A stretch of 17,197 nt of DNA from Pseudomonadota bacterium. Lineage in GTDB: Bacteria; Pseudomonadota; Alphaproteobacteria; Rhizobiales; Hyphomicrobiaceae. Both the position numbers and the translations under genes were made by a program. The notes below the pieces were generated by a model, which made no database searches, was not told the origin of the DNA, and saw only the letters and a list, made by a program, of their open reading frames with translations. Positions 1-6,374 of the stretch are shown piece after piece (position 1 is the first letter of the stretch; the number at the start of each line of letters is the position of its first letter). The stretch covers positions 1 to 17,197 of the forward strand of contig JAEZHL010000065.1 of assembly GCA_023416575.1 (NCBI GenBank), read 5' to 3'.

Positions 1-968
1 AAGACGAGGTGCTGCTCCAACAGGTCAGACGGCACCTTCTGCAACGGCCCGAAGTATGGCAGCTCGCCAGGCGTGCGCGCGCCGAAGAACATCACGAGCC
101 GCCCCGGCGCCCCCGGCATCGCGCGGCGCCGGCGCTCGGTGAAGGCGCGGAAGGGCGCGGATCCCGTGCCTGTGCAAATCATGATGATATTGGCGGCCGG
201 ATCGTTGGGCATCAGGTACGTCGCGCCGAACGGCCCGGTGACCTCGACCTGATCACCCTTCTTCAAATCGCACAGGTAGCTCGACGCGACGCCCTCAGGG
301 ACTCGCTTCACGGTCAGCGCGATGTTGTTGCCGTTGGGCTTTTCACCATCCCGGGACGAGGCGACCGTATAGAGGCGGACATCGTGTGGCCGCCCATCGG
401 GGCGCGCGCCCGGCACGATGATGCCGACGGACTGTCCCTCCAGAATGGGGAAGACAATATCCCCGAATTGCAGGACGATGTGGCGGACATCGCTCTCCGC
501 ATCGGCAGCCGTGATGCGGTAGTTGCCCTGCACCGTCGCCACGGCAGGCTTCGCCCGTGAATAGAGATTGACCGTTGGCTTGGCGGCTGAAACCGGCGCA
601 ACTGGCTTGCCGCCGCTACCCATGTGCGCGGCAGCCAACAGAGCCGCCACCTCAGCCTCGATGGCCTCCATCGCCTCCGCGTCGCCGTCGGCGAATTCCT
701 CCTGGACCGGCAGCTCCGTGAACGCGAACTGAGCCTCGAGGCTATAGGGCGCGCGCACGACCCGCCAGTTGTCGATGGCACTCGTCGGACAAGGCCCGAC
801 GCAATCCATGCAGTAATTGCACTTCTCCGCATCGACCACATAGTTGGTGTCGTCGTGAGTGACGGCGCCGATGCTGCACGTTTCCTCGCACGTGTTGCAG
901 CGGATACAAATCTCCGGATCAATGAGGTGCTGCTTCTTCAGCTCACCGCTGATCTCCGCCGTGCTCAT
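1..968 (-). CDS. boxA: Benzoyl-CoA 2,3-epoxidase reductase subunit BoxA (3' end cut by window edge)
   Basis: BoxA passes electrons from NADPH through FAD and iron-sulphur clusters to the oxygenase BoxB, which epoxidises benzoyl-CoA in the aerobic hybrid benzoate pathway of the cytoplasm. The visible 322 codons begin with a two-cluster ferredoxin domain: C21, C24, C27, C31 and C50, C53, C56, C60 form two CxxCxxCxxxC motifs. After a linker (about residues 75-140) comes a ferredoxin-NADP reductase module with an FAD motif RLYTVASS at about 198-205, and a nucleotide-binding GTGSAPFRAF at about 270-280. This ferredoxin-plus-FNR fusion is the BoxA architecture. The family is about 400 residues long, so roughly the last 80 are missing. 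The ATG is preceded by AAGGAAG (976-982) at seven-base spacing. The promoter region carries a BoxR-type operator. boxB and boxC would be expected beyond the left edge, which is inference. Confidence 0.93.
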   Translation of the reverse strand, partial: MSTAEISGELKKQHLIDPEICIRCNTCEETCSIGAVTHDDTNYVVDAEKCNYCMDCVGPCPTSAIDNWRVVRAPYSLEAQFAFTELPVQEEFADGDAEAMEAIEAEVAALLAAAHMGSGGKPVAPVSAAKPTVNLYSRAKPAVATVQGNYRITAADAESDVRHIVLQFGDIVFPILEGQSVGIIVPGARPDGRPHDVRLYTVASSRDGEKPNGNNIALTVKRVPEGVASSYLCDLKKGDQVEVTGPFGATYLMPNDPAANIIMICTGTGSAPFRAFTERRRRAMPGAPGRLVMFFGARTPGELPYFGPLQKVPSDLLEQHLV

Positions 969-1007
969 CCAGCCACTTCCTTGGCCCCGATTCTGCCGTC
1001 ACTTCCC

Positions 1008-1029
1008 AACATGCATTATCTTGCATGTT
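1008..1029. promoter_or_regulatory. BzdR/BoxR-type operator upstream of boxA
   Basis: A perfect 8-bp inverted repeat, AACATGCA (1008-1015) and TGCATGTT (1022-1029), is separated by TTATCT. It contains TGCA-N6-TGCA at 1012-1025. That is the operator form reported for BzdR and its paralogue BoxR in Azoarcus, repressors released by benzoyl-CoA. The spacer, read on the minus strand, overlaps a GATAAT (1015-1020) that could be the boxA -10 element. A weak -35 candidate, TGGACC (1040-1045), is 19 bases away. The repeat ends 39 bases before the boxA ATG, so bound repressor would cover the promoter. The repressor gene is not in the window. Confidence 0.72.
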
Positions 1030-1115
1030 TTACTTTCATGGTCCACGGATCACGTTGCCGGACGATCACTGTGCGTGCCATCCTGGGCGAGCTTGGTCAG
1101 AAAAGGGAGCCCGCC

Positions 1116-1499
1116 ATGCCACCACGCAAGGTCACCATCGCGCTGCTCGACGAGATCCAGGACGGCTTCAACCGGCATGACGTCAACGCGATCGTGTCTC
1201 ACTTCACCGACGATGGCGTGTGGCTGATGGCCCGCGGCCCGCATGCTCCCGAAGGTCGGTGCTGCGTCGGCAAGGCCGAAATCGGCGAAGTTCTGCGCAC
1301 CCGCTACGAGCAGATCCCCGACATGCGGTGGGAGGAGATGCGCCACTGGATCGTGGACGACACCAAAGCGATCTCCGAGTGGGTCGTGCGCGGCACACCC
1401 ATCGGCGGGCAGCCGTTCGAATACCTGGGCTGTGATCTCTGGGAATTCCGGGACGGCTACGTGACGAAGAAGGATACGTATTGGAAGTACGTGGGGTAG
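1116..1499 (+). CDS. SnoaL-like / NTF2-fold family protein
   Basis: A 127-residue protein with the pattern of the SnoaL/NTF2-like cone fold: an N-terminal helix (LLDEIQDGFNRHDVNAIVSHF), then DDGVWLM near residue 31, a middle segment GKAEIGEVLRTRYEQIPDM and C-terminal strands ending WEFRDGYVTKKDTYWKYV. Such proteins bind or isomerise small hydrophobic molecules, or have no known enzymatic role, so the substrate cannot be named. The start is ATG 1116 with GGGAG (1105-1109) at six-base spacing. A longer open frame reaches back across boxA but has no ribosome site and is antisense to it. The gene is divergent from boxA across the TGCA-N6-TGCA operator and converges with the acyl-CoA ligase 25 bases downstream. 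A role linked to aromatic degradation is only guilt by position. Confidence 0.82.
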   Translation: MPPRKVTIALLDEIQDGFNRHDVNAIVSHFTDDGVWLMARGPHAPEGRCCVGKAEIGEVLRTRYEQIPDMRWEEMRHWIVDDTKAISEWVVRGTPIGGQPFEYLGCDLWEFRDGYVTKKDTYWKYVG

Positions 1500-1524
1500 G
1501 AGTTCAGGGGGTGGTGCGTTCGCC

Positions 1525-3069
1525 CTATCCAGACTTCTGCACCCACTCCCTCAACTCCGTCTTCAACACCTTGCCGTAGTTGTTCTTCGGCAGCGCCTCG
1601 ACGAACCGATATGCCTTCGGCCGCTTGAAGCGCGCGATGTTGTCGAGGCAGAGGGCATCGAGCGTCTCGGCAGTGGCTGCGCTGCCGGGGCGGGTGACGA
1701 CGTAGGCGATGGCCTCCTCGCCCCAGTCCGGATGCGGGCGGCCGATGACGGCGCACTCGATCACGTCGGGATGCGTCAGCAGCACCTCCTCGATCTCGCG
1801 CGGGTAGATGTTGGCCCCGCCGGAAATGATGAGATCCTTCGACCGGTCCTTGAGGGTCAGGAAACCCGCCGCATCGACGCTTCCGAGATCGCCGGTCCAT
1901 AGCCAACCATCACGCAGCGATTTCGCGTTGGCATCGGCATTGTTCCAGTAGCCCTTCATGACGCAATCGCTGCGGGTGATCACCTCGCCGATCTCGCCGG
2001 GTGGCAGGTCGTTACCCGCCTCGTCGACAATGCGGAAGGCGACGCCCGTCCGGGCCACGCCGGCACTGGCGAGCCGCGCCTCGTAATCGGGATGGTCAGT
2101 GTCGGCGTGGATCGCCTTGGTCAGCCCCGCGATCGTCATCGGGCTCTCGCCCTGGCCGTAGACCTGGAAGTACTTCGGTCCGAACAGCTCGATGCCGCGC
2201 TTCAGGTCGGCGAGATACATCGGCGCCCCGCCGTAGATCAGCGTCTTGAGCCCGCGCGTGTCGAGCGAGCCCGCACCTGGATGGTTGATCAGGCGAACGA
2301 CCATCGTCGGCGCTGCGAACAGGCTGACATTGTCATACTGGCGGAACGTGGCCAGCACCCGTTCGGCCTCGAAATGGCCGCCGAGCACGACGTTGTTCGA
2401 TCCATGCGCGATGTGCGCGAGGCTGTAGAGACCAGCACCGTGTGACAATGGCGCGGCGTGGACGATCGTGTCCTGCGGTCCGAGGAAATCGATGTCGGCC
2501 GTGTAGGCGTGGACCATGAAGAGCAGATTGCGGTGCGTGAGCACGGCGCCCTTGGGCCGGCCCGTCGTGCCGCTGGTATAGAAGAGCCAGGCTTCGTCCT
2601 CGGGGCCACCCGGCACGCGGCGGATCGGATCGCCGTCGAGCAGCGCCCGATAGTCTCGGGAGCCGGTGGCGATGATCGGCGGCCAGACCTCGCCCGGCTG
2701 GGCCGTCATCCGGTCCGCAAGCTCGGGTGTCGCCACGACCAGCCGTGCCTCGCTGTTGGCCAGGATCCAGGCGAACTCCTTCGGGTGCAGCTTGGAATTA
2801 ATCGGCACCGCGGCCAGCCCGGCCCGCCAGGCGCCGTAGAGCACAGGGAAGAACTCGGCGCAGTTCTCCATGACGATACCGACCCGTTGGCCAGGCTGGA
2901 GGCCGTGCCGCACCCGGAGCGCACCCGCAATGGCAGCCGCCTGCTGCTCCAATGCAGCGTAGGTGAACGCACCCGTATCGGACGTGACGGCAGGCCGATC
3001 CGGAACAAATCGCGCCATCACCTGCAAAGTTTGCGAGAGGTTCATCGCGAGTTCATCTGCGCTGTCCAT
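1525..3069 (-). CDS. AMP-forming acyl-CoA synthetase (acyl/aryl-CoA ligase family)
   Basis: A 514-residue ANL-superfamily ligase, which would make an acyl-adenylate and then the CoA thioester in the cytoplasm. The family motifs are all visible: phosphate loop YTSGTTGRPKG (164-174), YGQGE (304-308), TGDLG (392-396), the hinge region DRSKDLI (408-414) followed by SGGANIYPREIE, and the C-terminal catalytic lysine K500 in NNYGKVLK. The enzyme therefore looks active. The substrate is not readable: long- or medium-chain fatty acids and aromatic acids are both possible. Its closeness to boxA makes an aromatic acid tempting but unproven. The start is uncertain. ATG 3069 and the in-frame ATG 3045 (MNLSQTL) both lack a clear Shine-Dalgarno. 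It is divergent from the membrane protein at 3177. Confidence 0.9.
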   Translation of the reverse strand: MDSADELAMNLSQTLQVMARFVPDRPAVTSDTGAFTYAALEQQAAAIAGALRVRHGLQPGQRVGIVMENCAEFFPVLYGAWRAGLAAVPINSKLHPKEFAWILANSEARLVVATPELADRMTAQPGEVWPPIIATGSRDYRALLDGDPIRRVPGGPEDEAWLFYTSGTTGRPKGAVLTHRNLLFMVHAYTADIDFLGPQDTIVHAAPLSHGAGLYSLAHIAHGSNNVVLGGHFEAERVLATFRQYDNVSLFAAPTMVVRLINHPGAGSLDTRGLKTLIYGGAPMYLADLKRGIELFGPKYFQVYGQGESPMTIAGLTKAIHADTDHPDYEARLASAGVARTGVAFRIVDEAGNDLPPGEIGEVITRSDCVMKGYWNNADANAKSLRDGWLWTGDLGSVDAAGFLTLKDRSKDLIISGGANIYPREIEEVLLTHPDVIECAVIGRPHPDWGEEAIAYVVTRPGSAATAETLDALCLDNIARFKRPKAYRFVEALPKNNYGKVLKTELREWVQKSG

Positions 3070-3176
3070 TTTGTGCTGCGGATAAGTTAATTGTGCTCGC
3101 TCCGCCGCGCAAACCTCATTGCTCGCTCGCGGAATGCAGCGTCTGGAACGGGTTCGTCACCCGGCGGGGAAGCGCG

Positions 3177-4022
3177 ATGTCTTGGATTTCATCTGCTATC
3201 GGTCTGTTCTACGTCCTCGCAGGCGTCATGGTGCTGAAACAGATGGCGCTCGACAAGCTGATGGACGTCGTGCTCGACGCGCTCGGACAGAAACCAGACA
3301 GCAAGGAGAAAATACGAACTCGTTTGCTTATCCTGGGCGGCTGCCTCACGTTCGCCAGTGGGCTGGCGCTCATGACGCTCAGCCGCTGGGCAACGGTGAT
3401 CTTCGCTGCCAACGTCCTGGTTCAGGGAGGCTATCTCATCTGGGCCAACCGGGCACTGCCGCCGGAAACGGACGAGGATCGCCTGGGCCGCAGAAGGACG
3501 ACCAATGCCTTAATCCTTTACCTCGCCGCATTCGCCTTCGTCGCTCATGCCCACGCTCAAGGTGTTCTTGCACCCTGGCCCATCGACCTCGGCGCCGTTT
3601 CCGGCTTCCTCGAGCCCTTGGTCATTGGTTGTGCCACGGCATGCCTCTGGGGCTACTGGTTCGTGCATATGCCGCGCACCGCGAAACCGGCATGGAGCAG
3701 CAGACCCGAAGATGAGCTGAACCAGGACGACTATCCCTCGCCGACCCTGCCCAACCGGCTGCGGCTTGCGCCGGAATATGGCTGCTGGCCGACCTGGGAC
3801 GATGAAACCGGCGACAGCGTTGATCCGAGCACTCTCGACCTTTCGAGCGAGTTGCTGAAGCGCCTCGATGAATGGGACCAAACCTGGCAAGCAACCTTCG
3901 ACCCAGACGATCCGCTGAGCTCGGGCTTTACCGACGCAAGCGCCGCCGGGCGTTGGGAAGCTGAGGGGCAGGCAATCGCCGATCAACTCGCCGTGGATTG
4001 GCCAGGGGCGCTGTTCGGCTAA
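3177..4022 (+). CDS. Polytopic membrane protein of unknown function with soluble C-terminal domain
   Basis: I do not recognise a named family for the whole 281-residue protein. The N-terminal half has about five hydrophobic segments (near residues 4-20, 48-67, 71-90, 110-128 and 140-163), so it should sit in the inner membrane. The last 110 residues are soluble, acidic and Trp-rich. They contain EYGCWPTWDDETGDSVDP (200-217), then LDLSSELLKRLDEWDQTWQ and DPDDPLSSGF, and end in an EAEGQAIADQL helix. From memory, this tail resembles a conserved small domain found alone in many hypothetical bacterial proteins, but that is unverified. The start is ATG 3177 with GGGGAAG just upstream. An upstream in-frame start at 3093 would add 28 residues without a ribosome site. 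The gene is divergent from the acyl-CoA ligase. Confidence 0.78.
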   Translation: MSWISSAIGLFYVLAGVMVLKQMALDKLMDVVLDALGQKPDSKEKIRTRLLILGGCLTFASGLALMTLSRWATVIFAANVLVQGGYLIWANRALPPETDEDRLGRRRTTNALILYLAAFAFVAHAHAQGVLAPWPIDLGAVSGFLEPLVIGCATACLWGYWFVHMPRTAKPAWSSRPEDELNQDDYPSPTLPNRLRLAPEYGCWPTWDDETGDSVDPSTLDLSSELLKRLDEWDQTWQATFDPDDPLSSGFTDASAAGRWEAEGQAIADQLAVDWPGALFG

Positions 4023-4145
4023 CCCGTTGCGGTGCTCGCTGCCAGCCGGGCCACCCCTGATTGACCTCGCATTCCCCTGTCCCCTGGCTCAAACCGCGCC
4101 TTTCGACGTTAAGCGCACCAGGAGCAAAGACGACAGGAGATGCGG

Positions 4146-4610
4146 ATGGCCTTCACGCTGACCAGCAGCGCGTTCGAGAACGGCGCGCCGATACCACGAG
4201 AGTACACGTGCGATGGCTCCAACATCTCGCCACCGCTTGCATGGAGCGACGTTCCGAGCGGGGCGCAGACCCTGCTTCTGTGCTGCAGCGATCCCGATGC
4301 GCCCGGCGGGACGTTCTATCATTGGCTCGCCTACAATCTCCCGCCCGATCTGACGCGACTGGATGAGGGCTTCCAGTCGGGGATGGACGATCCGCGGTTT
4401 GCCCAGGCGACGAATGACTTCGGGAACCCCGGTTATGGCGGCCCCTGCCCGCCGCACGGGCATCGGCCGCACGCCTACCACTTCCGGCTCAGCGCCTTGA
4501 ACGGTCCCATCGAAGGCCAAGGCCGGGGCTCGACCTGTCAGGAGATCCTCGAGGCTGCCGACACCATGGAAATCGGCGCCGCGGAGCTCGTCGGATACTT
4601 CGGACGCTGA
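4146..4610 (+). CDS. YbhB/YbcL family Raf kinase inhibitor-like protein (PEBP fold)
   Basis: A 154-residue phosphatidylethanolamine-binding-protein homologue of the bacterial YbhB/YbcL branch. Both signature blocks are present: DPDAPGGTFYHWLAYNLP (49-66), and GYGGPCPPHGHRPHAYHFRL with the ligand-pocket GGPCPP and histidines. Length matches the family (150-185 residues). No signal peptide is visible, so it is probably cytoplasmic. The bacterial role is poorly defined, with proposals that include binding of small anionic ligands. AGGAG (4135-4139) abuts ATG 4140 but lies six bases before ATG 4146, so the second ATG (MAFTLTSS) is the preferred start. It converges on the small secreted protein gene downstream. 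Confidence 0.9.
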   Translation: MAFTLTSSAFENGAPIPREYTCDGSNISPPLAWSDVPSGAQTLLLCCSDPDAPGGTFYHWLAYNLPPDLTRLDEGFQSGMDDPRFAQATNDFGNPGYGGPCPPHGHRPHAYHFRLSALNGPIEGQGRGSTCQEILEAADTMEIGAAELVGYFGR

Positions 4611-4655
4611 TGGTCCCGCCCGTGCAGATGCATTCTGTCGCGCACACGTTGAACG

Positions 4656-4925
4656 TCAGTAGCAAGCCTGCTTGAGCGTCCAGCTCACGATCTTGCAGCT
4701 TTCGTGGCCGCTGGCGGTGATGATGCACTTGCGGGTCGGAACGCGCTGGTAATCGCAGTAGTACCTGCCCGCGAAGCCGGAGTAGCCCTTGACCGGCCCG
4801 CGGGTCTCGAAGTGCTTCTCGATGACATGCGTGCCGCGGCCCCGCTTGGCGTGCGCGGCATCCGGCGCGGCCGCCGTGATCAGAATGACGGTGGCCGTCG
4901 CCAACGAAAGCACTTTCCCGAGCAT
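4656..4925 (-). CDS. Small secreted four-cysteine protein, function unknown
   Basis: An 89-residue protein with a clear Sec signal peptide: Lys4, a hydrophobic stretch at about 5-20, and a likely cleavage site after AHA at residue 26. The mature chain is about 63 residues and basic. It has four cysteines (57, 67, 77, 88) at nearly even spacing, suggesting two disulphides in the periplasm. I do not recognise a named family. The gene is well supported by a perfect AGGAGG (4930-4935) upstream of ATG 4925. It is convergent with the PEBP-like gene and divergent from the coiled-coil protein gene. Confidence 0.8.
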   Translation of the reverse strand: MLGKVLSLATATVILITAAAPDAAHAKRGRGTHVIEKHFETRGPVKGYSGFAGRYYCDYQRVPTRKCIITASGHESCKIVSWTLKQACY

Positions 4926-5123
4926 CTCGACCTCCTGCTGTTAGAGCGGGGCAGCGTTGGACGCTGCCATTGTTCAGCCGAAGGACGTTAACGTTCTGCA
5001 CCCTGGGGCCGCTGTTCCGCCGGAGACAGCTGCCCGAAAGCGCGCCTCTGATTTGCAGTGACATGATTTTCGCGCAGGATAGGGTTACACTGAGGACGGA
5101 ACGAGCTGGGGAGATCTGCGAAC

Positions 5124-5714
5124 ATGTCCATTGCAACCTCGACGAAAGTGGCTCTCGGCATTGCCGTGCTGGCGGCGGCCGGCGCTGGCTGGCAGTACAC
5201 ACAGGCGAAATCAGCCGGCGAGCGGGCGGTGGTCGCGGAGGCGGCCCGGACCACTGCGGAAAGCGAGCTCAAGCAGGCTGTAACGGGTCGACAGGCGGCA
5301 GAGCGCGCCACTCAGGAGTCGAAATCGCAGCTTGATGCCGCGAAGGCCGAGCTCGAGGCAGCAAAAGCGGCCCAGGCAACGGCTGAACAAGCGGCCAAGG
5401 CAGCCCAAGCCTCGGCGGAACAAGCCGCTAAGGCAGCGGACGGTCAGCTTGCCGCTGCGAACGCGGCTCTGGAAAAGGCGCAGTCCGAGCTCAAGGCTGC
5501 CCGCGATGAGGTCGCGAAGGCCACGTCGGCACAGTCCGCGGCAGAGAAGGCGGCCCAGGACCTGCGGGCGCAGCTCGCGGCTGCAGAGTCGGCCCGCGAC
5601 GGGGCAGTCCGGGAGGCGAAGGAAGCCGGCGCCCAGCTCACGACTGAGCGTAGCGCCCGCCAGGCCGCTGAAGAGGCGCTCAAGTCGGCGAAGGCTGCCA
5701 GCGTCCAGCAGTAG
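5124..5714 (+). CDS. Membrane-anchored alanine-rich coiled-coil protein
   Basis: A 196-residue protein with one N-terminal hydrophobic segment (about residues 6-24, TSTKVALGIAVLAAAGAGW), followed by some 170 residues rich in Ala, Glu, Lys and Gln with no Pro or Cys. This pattern predicts one long alpha-helical coiled coil held at the inner membrane, probably projecting into the periplasm. Residues around 73-97 contain two near-identical 11-residue units (AAQATAEQAAK and AAQASAEQAAK), so the coil may be partly hendecad. Composition resembles the TolA helical region, but no TolA C-terminal domain exists, so I name no function. ATG 5124 follows GGGGAG (5108-5113). A GC-rich stem-loop lies just downstream. 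Confidence 0.8.
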   Translation: MSIATSTKVALGIAVLAAAGAGWQYTQAKSAGERAVVAEAARTTAESELKQAVTGRQAAERATQESKSQLDAAKAELEAAKAAQATAEQAAKAAQASAEQAAKAADGQLAAANAALEKAQSELKAARDEVAKATSAQSAAEKAAQDLRAQLAAAESARDGAVREAKEAGAQLTTERSARQAAEEALKSAKAASVQQ

Positions 5715-5731
5715 GGCTCATTACACGATCA

Positions 5732-5761
5732 GCGCCCGCGAGTGGACATCCCCGCGGGCGC
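5732..5761 (+). terminator. GC-rich stem-loop, possible terminator after the coiled-coil gene
   Basis: A perfect 9-bp inverted repeat, GCGCCCGCG (5732-5740) and CGCGGGCGC (5753-5761), with a 12-base loop begins 17 bases after the stop codon at 5712-5714. There is no T-run after it, so it is not a classical intrinsic terminator. It may still separate this transcript from the Zur-controlled operon that begins 50 bases later. Confidence 0.5.
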
Positions 5762-5812
5762 GACACTGGAAGCCGCGACGGCTTGGCACGTGATCGATCT
5801 CGCGCGGATCGC

Positions 5813-5835
5813 GAAATGTGATATTATAACATTTC
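5813..5835. promoter_or_regulatory. Zur box (zinc-dependent operator) upstream of zur-znuC-znuB
   Basis: A 23-bp near-perfect palindrome with outer arms GAAATGT (5813-5819) and ACATTTC (5829-5835) around an AT-rich core. Ten of the eleven arm pairs match; the only mismatch is G5820 against A5828. This fits the known alphaproteobacterial Zur site of the GTTATA-N-TATAAC type. It ends 24 bases before the zur ATG, and its TATAAC (5825-5830) could serve as the -10 element. Zn-bound Zur would then block its own promoter and that of the zinc transporter. Confidence 0.85.
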
Positions 5836-5859
5836 CGATCCGCAGCTTGGGATTTGATC

Positions 5860-6354
5860 ATGCGAGAAGCTTTGCCAGCTGCCGCGTTTCCGCCTCCTGG
5901 CCATAACCACGCCCCGTGTGTCGCGCAGGCACTGGAACGGGCGCAGAGTGCCTTCGAGGCAAAGGGTCTCCGGCTGACGGAGCTGAGGCGCCGGGTCTTC
6001 GAGGAAATCGCCGGCTCGCATCACGCGATCGGCGCCTATGACATTCTCGAGCGCATGCGGCAGGGAGGCGGCAGGCTGGCGCCGATTTCCGTGTATCGGG
6101 CCATCGACGCGCTGCTGAGTGCCGGCGTCATCCATCGCCTTGAGAGCCGGAACGCGTTCTTCGCCTGCCACGTGCACCACGATGCCGACCGCGACCAGCT
6201 TTTCCTGGCCTGCGAGCGCTGCGGACGAGTCGCGGAGGTCCCCGGCGGCCCGGTGTTCAATGCGATCGCCTGTGCGGCCGAGGACGCCCACTTCCAGCCC
6301 AGCCGCACGGTCGCTGAGGTTGCGGGCATCTGTGCCGATTGCCACGCAAGCTGA
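5860..6354 (+). CDS. zur: Zinc uptake regulator Zur (Fur family)
   Basis: A 164-residue Fur-family repressor that binds DNA when zinc is plentiful. The winged helix is at about residues 30-97, with GLRLTELRRRVFE and the recognition segment ISVYRAIDALLSAG (76-89). The dimerisation part carries FFACHVHHD (100-108) as likely regulatory-site ligands, and two CxxC pairs, C118/C121 and C158/C161, that would hold the structural zinc. The block C-H-x-H-H and the pattern around CERCG align by eye with E. coli Zur better than with Fur. ATG 5860 is chosen over TTG 5854; the ribosome site is weak. The Zur box just upstream and the downstream znuC and znuB support zinc rather than iron. Gene order puts the regulator first, implying autoregulation. 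Confidence 0.92.
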   Translation: MREALPAAAFPPPGHNHAPCVAQALERAQSAFEAKGLRLTELRRRVFEEIAGSHHAIGAYDILERMRQGGGRLAPISVYRAIDALLSAGVIHRLESRNAFFACHVHHDADRDQLFLACERCGRVAEVPGGPVFNAIACAAEDAHFQPSRTVAEVAGICADCHAS

Positions 6355-6374
6355 GATCCGAGCGGAACGATCGA

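Noticed and set aside
314..922. 202-codon minus-strand open frame inside boxA
   Set aside because: It is a shadow in another frame; boxA in the correct frame has clear ferredoxin and FNR motifs.
624..1115. Upstream extension of the SnoaL-like frame
   Set aside because: It runs antisense through boxA and across the operator. The real start is ATG 1116 with GGGAG.
1525..3069. Benzoate-CoA ligase (BclA/BadA) assignment
   Set aside because: General ANL motifs are present but nothing visible is specific for benzoate, and the sequence reads more like a general acyl-CoA synthetase.
5350..5450. Tandem DNA repeat
   Set aside because: The repetition is at protein level (11-residue coiled-coil units) inside a gene; the nucleotide copies differ at many third positions.
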